A DNA stretch of 5,223 bases from Myxococcaceae bacterium (GTDB lineage Bacteria; Myxococcota; Myxococcia; Myxococcales; Myxococcaceae). The stretch is from NCBI GenBank assembly GCA_018262385.1, contig JAGSPQ010000339.1, positions 1 through 5,223 of the forward strand, read 5' to 3'. Below are positions 1-5,201 of the stretch, in pieces. Numbering within the stretch: the first letter of the stretch is position 1; every line of letters starts with the position of its first letter. The notes under the pieces were generated by a model that did not search any database, was not told the DNA's origin, and worked only from the letters and a program-made list of their open reading frames with translations. Made by a program: the position numbers and the translations under genes.

Positions 1-580
1 CGAGCCGGTCTCGAACGCCGAGCTGGCCTCGCGGGCGGAGAAGATCTTCGAGCAGCTGCGCCGGTTCAACGCGCTGATCGAGAACCTGCTCGACGTCACC
101 TGGCTGACCCAGGGCCGGCTCGCGTTCGCAATCGAAGAGCTCGAGCTGTCGCAGCTGGTGCGCGAGGTCGCCGCCCGGCTCGAGGATCAGGCCGCGCGCG
201 CCGGATCTCCCATCGTCCTCACCGGGGACCCCGGTCACGTCGGCGGCCAGTGGGATCGGGTCCGGGTGGATCAGATCGTCACCAACCTGCTCACCAACGC
301 CCTCAAGTACGGAGCAGGCCAGCCGATCGAGGTGTCCGTGACCGCCGACGATCGAACCGCGCGCGTGGCGGTGAAGGACCGCGGGATCGGGATCGCGCCC
401 GAGCACCACGCCCGGATCTTCGGCCGCTTCGAGCGCGCCGCTTCCCCCCGGCACTTCGGCGGCCTCGGCCTGGGGCTGTGGATCGTGAAGGAGCTGGCGA
501 ATGGGATGGGCGGGAAGATCACCGTCGACAGCCGCCCGGGCGAAGGCGCGACCTTCACCCTCTGGCTGCCGAAGGACTAG
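1..580 (+). CDS. Sensor histidine kinase, C-terminal part (cut by left edge)
   Basis: This is the ATP-binding half of a two-component sensor kinase, which would autophosphorylate a histidine and pass the phosphate to a response regulator. The reading frame is open from base 2, giving 192 visible residues and ending in TAG at 578-580. Visible residues 1-45 look like the second helix of the HisKA dimerisation domain (LIENLLDVTWLTQGRL). The phospho-accepting histidine would lie just upstream, outside the window. The HATPase_c domain follows: an N box with the pair N95/N99 in NLLTNALKYG, a G1 box DRGIGI at 126-131, an F box FGRF at 140-143, and a G2 box GGLGLGL at 153-159. All ATP-binding boxes look intact, so the kinase is probably active. 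A GTG at 158 could be misread as a start, but it lies inside the domain. The sensory input region is not visible, so the stimulus is unknown. It converges on a receiver protein that is a plausible partner. Confidence 0.93.
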   Translation, partial: EPVSNAELASRAEKIFEQLRRFNALIENLLDVTWLTQGRLAFAIEELELSQLVREVAARLEDQAARAGSPIVLTGDPGHVGGQWDRVRVDQIVTNLLTNALKYGAGQPIEVSVTADDRTARVAVKDRGIGIAPEHHARIFGRFERAASPRHFGGLGLGLWIVKELANGMGGKITVDSRPGEGATFTLWLPKD

Positions 581-963
581 TGGCCCGCGGCCGAGACCTG
601 CTCCACCACGTGGAGCAGGCCCCAGTCATCGATCGGCTTCTTGAAGTGGGCGGCGGCCTGCATCGCGTTCGCGTGGTCCACGAAGTCCCGGTAGGCCGAG
701 ATCACCACCACCGGGATCCGGGCCAGCTCGGGGATCCGCAGCTGCTGCCGGCGGAAGCTCGGCCCGTCCATCACCGGCATCATCAGGTCGAGCAGGATGA
801 CCTGCGGTGGGGTCGCGGCCTGCACCATTCGCATCGCGGTGTTCAGCGCGTCGAGGCCGTTGATCGCCGCCGCCGCCTCGTGGCCATGGTCGGAGAGCAG
901 CTCGACCAGCAGCTCGCGAATCGCGTCATCGTCTTCCACGACCAGCACCCGGCAGGGACTCAT
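577..963 (-). CDS. Single-domain response regulator (CheY-like receiver)
   Basis: This 128-residue protein is a complete receiver domain with no output domain, so it would act by protein-protein contact or as a phosphorelay intermediate in the cytoplasm. Visible signature residues are the acidic pocket E10-D11-D12-D13 after strand VLVV, the phospho-acceptor D59 in VILLDLMMP, the switch serine S89 in VVVISA, and the conserved lysine K109 in FKKPI. All catalytic positions are present. The ATG whose first base is 963 is preferred because GGAGG (971-975, reverse strand) lies seven bases upstream. A TTG directly before it would leave only four bases. Its stop codon overlaps that of the convergent histidine kinase. 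Pairing with that kinase is inferred from adjacency only, since the two cannot share a transcript. Confidence 0.93.
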   Translation of the reverse strand: MSPCRVLVVEDDDAIRELLVELLSDHGHEAAAAINGLDALNTAMRMVQAATPPQVILLDLMMPVMDGPSFRRQQLRIPELARIPVVVISAYRDFVDHANAMQAAAHFKKPIDDWGLLHVVEQVSAAGH

Positions 964-970
964 CAATGGG

Positions 971-975
971 CCTCC
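971..975 (-). promoter_or_regulatory. Ribosome binding site of the response regulator
   Basis: GGAGG on the reverse strand, seven bases before the ATG at 963. The spacing favours this ATG over the adjoining TTG at 964-966. Confidence 0.7.
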
Positions 976-1020
976 AGAACTGGTCCCAGCTTCTCACACC
1001 GATCCCCCGCTGGCCCACTT

Positions 1021-1036
1021 CGCGGTAGGTTCCGCG
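1021..1036. repeat. Short inverted repeat just upstream of the DUF4375 gene
   Basis: CGCGG and CCGCG form a perfect five-base stem around the loop TAGGTT, four bases before the ATG at 1041. The loop overlaps the only Shine-Dalgarno-like bases. It may be a translational hairpin or chance in G+C-rich DNA. No convincing -35/-10 pair was found in the 964-1040 divergent gap. Confidence 0.3.
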
Positions 1037-1040
1037 CCGC

Positions 1041-1766
1041 ATGGACACCCGTCCCCTCCAGCCCGATGCCAATGCAGTCGCAGCGATGAAACCCGGTCAG
1101 CTCTACCTGAGCGTGATCCAGCCGATCTCGAAGCAGCTCAGCGTCGCCGACGGCGGCGAGACCTTCCTCATCCAGTTCGACGAGGTCACCGAGGCGCAGG
1201 GGCTGCTGCTGGCGGCGCACTGGCTCCACGGCGAGGTGAGCAGCGGCGGGTTCCAGGGCTTCTTCGGCTCGGCCCTCGGAGTCGTCGCGCCCGAGGCGCT
1301 GCGCGGCTTCGAGCTGATGCGGATGAGCAAGGCCGCCGAGGTGGTGAAGAGCGCGATGGCGAAGTTCGGCAAGCTCTACCTGCGCGAGAAGATCGAGCGG
1401 CAGCCGAAGCTCGACAAGCTGAAGAAGCCGGGCGCCACCCGCCAGGAGACCGATCCGTTCTTCTCGCACGACGCGCAGTTCCAGGCCGGCTTTGGCCCCG
1501 CCGACTTCGCGACCCAGGCCGACGCCTTCGTCCGCGAGCACCCGAACGTCTTCTTCCGCCCGGCGGCCTGGCGCGCCTTCGCCCACCCCGACGGGCGGGC
1601 GTGGGCGGTGCGGGTCGGCGCGACCGGCTTCGAATTGCGCATCGGCCCCACCGACGACCCGAATGATCCGCCGGTGATCCGCGCGCGCGAGTCGAAGGCG
1701 CCCGAGGCGGAGGCCGCCCGCCTGATCAAGGAACAGCTCGCCGAAGGTTTTCTCGCCCGCGGCTGA
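1041..1766 (+). CDS. DUF4375 (DMP19-like) protein with WGR-like C-terminal region
   Basis: A 241-residue soluble protein without signal peptide or membrane segment. Residues about 20-175 resemble the DUF4375/DMP19 family. The core motif HWLHGEVSSGGFQGFFGS (60-77) matches the family pattern of a helix ending in EVNNGGFxQFF, followed by a helix rich in E, L and M (84-98). Another block, DPFFSHDAQF to HPNVFF (138-172), resembles the family's C-terminal helix. The founding member of the family, neisserial DMP19, is a DNA mimic that binds a repressor; that role cannot be assumed here. Residues about 178-240 look like a WGR domain whose W-G-R core has changed to RIGP, but which keeps the family's usual ending (EAEAARLIKEQLAEGF). 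The ATG at 1041 has only a weak GGTAGG-like site eleven bases upstream, and an in-frame ATG at 1086 is an alternative. The gene diverges from the response regulator and ends three bases from a convergent gene. Confidence 0.8.
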   Translation: MDTRPLQPDANAVAAMKPGQLYLSVIQPISKQLSVADGGETFLIQFDEVTEAQGLLLAAHWLHGEVSSGGFQGFFGSALGVVAPEALRGFELMRMSKAAEVVKSAMAKFGKLYLREKIERQPKLDKLKKPGATRQETDPFFSHDAQFQAGFGPADFATQADAFVREHPNVFFRPAAWRAFAHPDGRAWAVRVGATGFELRIGPTDDPNDPPVIRARESKAPEAEAARLIKEQLAEGFLARG

Positions 1767-1769
1767 CCG

Positions 1770-2141
1770 TCAGGGCGCGTAGGTCTCGGCGGGAATCTCG
1801 AGCAGGTGCTCGAAGTACACCAGCGTCCGGCCCTGATCGGGCTCGTCGATCGCCACCACCGCCAGCTCGGCCGAGTCGTTGAGCAGCGCGTAGATCCGCT
1901 GCGGGCGCTGGACCCGATGGGTCAGCTCGCCCTGCTCGGCGGCGACGGTGATCAGCAGGTCGCCCTTGTCGGAGCCCTTGGTCTCGAAGTCGATCTCGCG
2001 CAGCGGCAGCAGCCGCACCAGTTGCTGATCCCCCAGGTCTCGGCGCTCGACCTCGAGCCGCACCGGCTGGTCGGCGGCCCGCCGGTTCAGCGTGCGAAAG
2101 AACTCGGGCCAGTCGGTCTTCTTGATCTCGATCGTATGCAT
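1770..2141 (-). CDS. DUF5335-family protein
   Basis: A 123-residue protein of unknown function that resembles the DUF5335 family. Features shared with that family, as I recall it, are an early tryptophan in the KTDW stretch (W11), the block LEVERRDLGDQ (29-39) followed by LLPL (44-47), a beta strand ending near the conserved HRVQRP (75-80), and a closing block around LAVVAIDE (93-100). It has no signal peptide, membrane helix or catalytic motif that I can name. The ATG with first base 2141 is chosen because GAGGTG (2147-2152, reverse strand) lies five bases upstream. A longer reading from 2183 has no such site and would add a poorly conserved leader. The gene follows the LigD-like gene on the same strand with an 85-base gap, so co-transcription is possible, but a hairpin at the end of that gene may separate them. 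Its 3' end nearly touches the DUF4375 gene. Confidence 0.8.
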   Translation of the reverse strand: MHTIEIKKTDWPEFFRTLNRRAADQPVRLEVERRDLGDQQLVRLLPLREIDFETKGSDKGDLLITVAAEQGELTHRVQRPQRIYALLNDSAELAVVAIDEPDQGRTLVYFEHLLEIPAETYAP

Positions 2142-2146
2142 CGGCG

Positions 2147-2152
2147 CACCTC
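2147..2152 (-). promoter_or_regulatory. Ribosome binding site of the DUF5335 gene
   Basis: GAGGTG on the reverse strand, five bases before the ATG at 2141. It decides this start over the in-frame upstream ATG at 2183. Confidence 0.65.
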
Positions 2153-2222
2153 GAGCTTGATGTAACGGGTGGCGCGGCCCCATCGCGGGAATTAGCGATT
2201 GAGGCGTCGATGACCCGGGGTG

Positions 2223-2241
2223 GCCTTCAGTCGCTGAAGGC
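2223..2241 (-). terminator. Hairpin over the stop codon of the LigD-like gene
   Basis: GCCTTCAG and CTGAAGGC form a perfect eight-base stem with a three-base loop. The hairpin spans the TGA at 2227-2229. No T-run follows on the transcribed strand, so it is not a classical intrinsic terminator. It could still mark or protect the transcript's 3' end, or attenuate read-through into the DUF5335 gene. Confidence 0.4.
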
Positions 2242-4155
2242 GGGAAGTCGTTGGCGGCCGCGCAGCACCGGGGCGAACAGGTCGCCCACCTTCGCCAGCC
2301 GCTTCTCGAGCGTCTTGATCGTGAACTGCGAGGGGTCGAGCTTGAGGTCGACCTCGTCCCACAGCAGCGGGGTGGAGACCGGCGCGCCCTCGACCGCGCG
2401 AATCGAGTACGGCGCGACCATCGTCTTCAACCGGGCGTTCAGATCGGGGTCGAGGTACAGCCGGCCGTTGCGGTGCGCCTTCGCGCGCAGGGCGGTGGCC
2501 TGGGCGGGGAAGCGCCGGGCGAGCGCCGCGCAGATGCTGGCGGCGAAGGTGTGGGCCTGCTCGAAGCTGTGGCCGGGGGCGATCGGCACGAACACGTGCA
2601 GCCCGCGCAGGCCCGAGGTCTTCGGGTGGCTGGCGAGGTTCAGCTGCTCCAGCAGCCCGGCGAGCGCGCGGGCCAGCGGCACCACCTTCTTGAAGTCGTC
2701 GTCCGCCGGGTCGAAGTCGAACGCCACCCAGTCCGGGTGCTCGAGCGAGAAGACCCGCGAGGCGGTCAGGTGGAACGTGAGCGCCGCCTGGTTCGCCAGC
2801 CACGCGACCGTCTGCGGCTTGTCGATCACCAGGTGCTCGGCCGGATGCGCTTCGTGGGCGAGGGTGATTCGGGTGATCCAGGCGGGCGCGGTGCCGGCGG
2901 CGTGGCGGAAGAACCCGGGGTGGTCGATGCCGCGCGGCCACTGCTGGATCGACAGCGGGCGGCCGCGCATCGCCTCGACCAGCTGTGGCGCGACGAGATC
3001 GAAGTAGGCGCGGACCTCGGCCCTGGTGATCTTCGACTTCGGAAACAGGATCCGCTCGGGGTGGGTGATCGGCACTTCGGGCGGCGGCGGCCCGCTCGGC
3101 GGCTCGCCCCGGTTCGGTCGCCCGCCCCCGAAGCCCACCGTCGGCTCGGCGCCGAAGAAACCCCGCGTCGGCGCAGCCGCGGCGGGCCGCTTCGTCCGCC
3201 GGCTCTTCGCCGCCGCCGGCTCGAGCTGGGTCTCCTCGGCCGCCTGGTCCTCCCGCAGGCCCAGGAACGAGGGGTGGCGCAGCTTGCCGTCGCGGGTCCA
3301 CTCGACGAAGCGCACCTGGGCCAGGTGCTTCGGCTTCACCCAGTGCGCCTTGCGCAGCCGCGGCGCCGCTTCGATCTGCGCGCCCTCGACCTCGTCCGGC
3401 CGCAGCAGGTCGAGCAGCCGCTGGCGGGTCTGCTGATCGAAGCCGGTGCCGACCTTTCCCGCGAACACCCAGTGACCGCCCTTCCGGTTGGCCAGCAGCA
3501 GCGCGCCGACGGCGTCGTCGCGGTGGGGGCTCGGGGTGTAGCCGGCGATCGCCAGGTCGGCCGAGCCGAGCGCCTTGAGCTGGCGTCCGCCAAGCGCGCG
3601 GCGCCGGGTGGGCCCGCGGGTCAGCCGCCGCCCGCTGGCGACCGACTCGGGCCGCGCGGTCATCAGGTCGTAGTCCGACCGCTCGAGCCCGTCTTTCGCC
3701 TTGTAGATCAGCCACTGATCCTTGCCGCCCGGGGGCCGGGTCCGGATCAGGTGCCAGCCCCCTTGCAGCTTCTCGCCCTGAAGCTGGAGGTGGAGGTGGC
3801 CCTGCTGCAGCTGGGCGGCCGCCTCGCCGGGAGGGACGGTGTCCCAGGTGCCGCGATCCCAGATGATCGAATCGCCGGCGCCGTACTCGCCTTCGGGGAT
3901 TCTTCCCTCGAAGTCGCCGTACTCGAGCGGGTGATCTTCGGTCGGCACCGCCAGGTGCTTGCGGGCCGGGTCGTAGCTGAACCCCCGGGGGCAGGCCCAG
4001 CTCACCAGCACCCCCTTCAGCTCCAGCCGCAGGTCGTAGTGCAGCCGGGTGGCGTCGTGCTGGTGCACCATGAAGCGCGGCCGCTCGGAGGGCTCGCTCG
4101 TTACCCCGAAGTGACGCTTGGCGCGGTAGGCCGAGAGTGGAGGACGCGCGTCCAT
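2227..4155 (-). CDS. ligD: LigD-like NHEJ protein: phosphoesterase, OB-fold and polymerase, lacking the ligase adenylation domain
   Basis: A 642-residue relative of the end-joining protein LigD. Numbering is from the ATG at 4155. Residues about 10-172 form the 3'-phosphoesterase domain, with H33, R37, H39, D41 and R43 in HDATRLHYDLR and H75/Y79 in EDHPLEY. These match the metal- and substrate-binding residues of characterised LigD enzymes. Residues about 198-303 are the ligase OB-fold (LAIAGYT, FAGKVGTGFD, FVEWTRDGKLRHPSFLGLRED). A basic Pro/Gly/Ala-rich linker covers about 305-360. The primase-type polymerase domain (about 361-635) keeps D480 and D482 in FDFDP, H520 in GLHVFVP, and D569 before NARLKTMVAPYS. 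Between the phosphoesterase and OB-fold, the nucleotidyltransferase domain with its KxDG lysine is absent. The shortfall against a roughly 840-residue PE-ligase-polymerase LigD is about 200 residues. The frame is uninterrupted. The start is uncertain: no good ribosome binding site is seen, and GTG at 4185 or TTG at 4173 would add up to ten residues. No Ku gene is nearby. Confidence 0.9.
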   Translation of the reverse strand: MDARPPLSAYRAKRHFGVTSEPSERPRFMVHQHDATRLHYDLRLELKGVLVSWACPRGFSYDPARKHLAVPTEDHPLEYGDFEGRIPEGEYGAGDSIIWDRGTWDTVPPGEAAAQLQQGHLHLQLQGEKLQGGWHLIRTRPPGGKDQWLIYKAKDGLERSDYDLMTARPESVASGRRLTRGPTRRRALGGRQLKALGSADLAIAGYTPSPHRDDAVGALLLANRKGGHWVFAGKVGTGFDQQTRQRLLDLLRPDEVEGAQIEAAPRLRKAHWVKPKHLAQVRFVEWTRDGKLRHPSFLGLREDQAAEETQLEPAAAKSRRTKRPAAAAPTRGFFGAEPTVGFGGGRPNRGEPPSGPPPPEVPITHPERILFPKSKITRAEVRAYFDLVAPQLVEAMRGRPLSIQQWPRGIDHPGFFRHAAGTAPAWITRITLAHEAHPAEHLVIDKPQTVAWLANQAALTFHLTASRVFSLEHPDWVAFDFDPADDDFKKVVPLARALAGLLEQLNLASHPKTSGLRGLHVFVPIAPGHSFEQAHTFAASICAALARRFPAQATALRAKAHRNGRLYLDPDLNARLKTMVAPYSIRAVEGAPVSTPLLWDEVDLKLDPSQFTIKTLEKRLAKVGDLFAPVLRGRQRLPAFSD

Positions 4156-4168
4156 CCCATTGGGATGG
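4152..4168. promoter_or_regulatory. 17-base perfect palindrome at the LigD-like gene start
   Basis: CCATCCCA and TGGGATGG flank a single base and are exact reverse complements. The preferred start codon (4153-4155) lies inside one arm. In DNA this looks like an operator half-site pair. In RNA it could form a seven-base stem with a three-base loop that masks the start. No regulator can be named. Confidence 0.4.
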
Positions 4169-4188
4169 TGCAAAGCGAACGCCACCAG

Positions 4189-4200
4189 GGCGCGCGCGCC
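4189..4200. repeat. Alternating CG palindrome between the transglycosylase and LigD-like genes
   Basis: GGCGCGCGCGCC is self-complementary and lies eight bases beyond the transglycosylase stop codon (4208-4210). It has no adjoining T-run, so it is not called a terminator. In DNA of this composition it may be chance. Confidence 0.3.
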
Positions 4201-4207
4201 GCGGGCC

Positions 4208-4966
4208 TTAGCGGGCGGCGGTGAGGTCGAGCTGCTTCAGCCGCTCGTAGGTCGCCAGCACCTTGGGCGCGTAGCCGTTGTTGGAGCTCTTGCCCCGGAC
4301 CAGCGCGTTGTCGACCGGGCCGGGCCCGCGGTTGTACGCGGTGAGCGCCATCTCAACGTCGCCGTACATCTCGAGGTAGAAGCCGAGGATCTGCAGCCCG
4401 GCGCGGATGTTGAGATCCGGGTCTTTCAGGTCGCCGGTGATCCCCAGCACCCGCTTCCAGTGCGGCATCACCTGCATCAGGCCGACCGCGCCGACGTTGG
4501 AGATCGCCTTCGGATCGAACGCCGATTCCTCGGCGATGATTGCCAGCACCAGGTTGGGATCGCGGCCGTAGAGCTGGGCGTCCTTGTGGACCAGCGCGGC
4601 GACACTGCGGGCCAGCTCGGGGTTGATGTCCCGCTTGAGCACCATCGACTTGAGGAACAGCACTTCCTCGCTGGTGTTGCTCGCCACCACCTGCCGCAGG
4701 TTCATCAGCTCGGCGTTCATCTGCCGGGTCTGCTCGCCCAGCGCGTCGACCCGCTCCCGGGTCGCGGCGGCGTCCTTCCGCTGGTTCTCCAGCCCGGCCT
4801 CGTGCTGCTCCAGCCGCTTGCCAATCGCCAGCCCGGTCAGCACCAGCAGGACCAGGAACACCATCTGGGCCGCAAAGGAGGCGATCGCCAGCCGGCCGCC
4901 TCCCTGAACGTCCGTTCTCAAGTGCGGCAGCGCGGCCCGCGGGGTTTCTGCTTCGACCTGGTTCAT
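4208..4966 (-). CDS. Membrane-anchored lytic transglycosylase (SLT domain)
   Basis: A 252-residue enzyme expected to cleave the MurNAc-GlcNAc bond of peptidoglycan, forming 1,6-anhydro-MurNAc ends. A short N-terminal segment is followed by a hydrophobic helix at about 26-49 (FAAQMVFLVLLVLTGLAIG), best read as a signal anchor because no clear cleavage site follows. Residues about 50-95 are charged with leucines, methionines and valines in heptad-like spacing, suggesting a coiled coil. The SLT catalytic domain occupies about 125-245, with the catalytic glutamate E147 in EESAFDP, GAVGLMQVMP (159-168) and AYNRGPGPV (210-218). All hallmark motifs of Slt/MltE-type (family 1) transglycosylases are present. 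The domain would face the periplasm. The ATG at 4966 is supported by GGGAGGG (4974-4980) upstream. The LigD-like gene follows on the same strand about 50 bases downstream; a functional link is not evident. Confidence 0.92.
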   Translation of the reverse strand: MNQVEAETPRAALPHLRTDVQGGGRLAIASFAAQMVFLVLLVLTGLAIGKRLEQHEAGLENQRKDAAATRERVDALGEQTRQMNAELMNLRQVVASNTSEEVLFLKSMVLKRDINPELARSVAALVHKDAQLYGRDPNLVLAIIAEESAFDPKAISNVGAVGLMQVMPHWKRVLGITGDLKDPDLNIRAGLQILGFYLEMYGDVEMALTAYNRGPGPVDNALVRGKSSNNGYAPKVLATYERLKQLDLTAAR

Positions 4967-4973
4967 ACGGAAT

Positions 4974-4980
4974 CCCTCCC
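4974..4980 (-). promoter_or_regulatory. Strong ribosome binding site of the transglycosylase
   Basis: GGGAGGG on the reverse strand, with its GGAGG core eight bases from the ATG at 4966. This is the best Shine-Dalgarno sequence in the window. Confidence 0.75.
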
Positions 4981-5004
4981 ATTACGAATTCGCGCAGCGC
5001 CGAC

Positions 5005-5033
5005 ATAGGACGAGGCACGGCGGGCGAGGTCAA
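5005..5033 (-). promoter_or_regulatory. Possible sigma-70-type promoter for the transglycosylase
   Basis: On the reverse strand TTGACC (5028-5033) matches five of six bases of the -35 consensus. Seventeen bases later comes TCCTAT (5005-5010), a weak -10 with three matches. TATGTC three bases further on is an alternative at 20-base spacing. Transcription would begin near 4998, leaving a leader of about 30 bases that includes the ribosome binding site. The good -35 and the geometry support it; the -10 is poor. Confidence 0.35.
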
Positions 5034-5180
5034 GCAGCGAAAGAATGCCAGAACCAAGGGCCTGAAATTGTTCGTTTGTTGCGCCGCACAAACCTCCGGA
5101 ATGGTAGGAGCCGGACCCTCAGCGGCGCACACCGGCCCCTGTGGCTGCCCGGCCTCGCGCCCGCCGTGGCGCAATGCGTC
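5034..5180. other. Intergenic stretch with an imperfect inverted repeat
   Basis: Nothing here reads as a gene with convincing codon use. It contains the most A/T-rich patch of the window (about 5038-5095). Within it, TTTG-T-TGCG and CGCACAAA (5075-5092) form an imperfect inverted repeat: eight paired bases with one bulged T and a single central C. It lies about 40 bases upstream of the proposed -35, where an activator could bind, but this is only positional reasoning. Confidence 0.3.
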
Positions 5181-5201
5181 AAAAGAGGCTCACTCCGCCT
5201 C
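5181..5201 (-). terminator. Short intrinsic-terminator-like hairpin at right edge
   Basis: Read on the reverse strand, GAGGC and GCCTC (five-base stem, seven-base loop) are followed directly by TTTT. The loop contains a TGA at 5190-5192 that would end a gene entering from the right. The stem is short, so the call is moderate. Confidence 0.4.

Noticed and set aside
250..1089. 279-codon + strand frame spanning the kinase and the response regulator
   Set aside because: Arginine/proline/histidine-rich shadow that crosses two well-supported genes.
963..1586. 207-codon - strand frame opposite the DUF4375 gene
   Set aside because: Leucine/arginine/alanine-rich without motifs. The + strand frame has family-like blocks and sensible codon use.
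2142..2183. Longer start (ATG at 2183) for the DUF5335 protein
   Set aside because: The ATG at 2141 has GAGGTG at good spacing and matches the family's usual short N-terminus. The extra 14 residues look unrelated.
2192..3715. 507-codon - strand frame overlapping the LigD-like gene
   Set aside because: It is the +1 shadow of the same gene: arginine/proline-rich and without motifs. The domain-bearing frame runs uninterrupted through the region, so it is not a frameshifted continuation.
2227..4185. LigD-like gene as a pseudogene
   Set aside because: The frame is intact over more than 1.9 kb, and key residues of the phosphoesterase and polymerase domains are preserved. The loss is a clean domain loss rather than decay.
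2251..4224. Very long + strand open frame of 657 codons opposite the LigD-like gene
   Set aside because: Its translation is dominated by R, G, A, V and L with no recognisable domain, whereas the opposite strand encodes clear conserved domains. Long antisense frames are common in high-G+C genes.
4160..5008. 282-codon + strand frame opposite the transglycosylase
   Set aside because: Low-complexity composition typical of an antisense shadow. The - strand frame carries every SLT hallmark.
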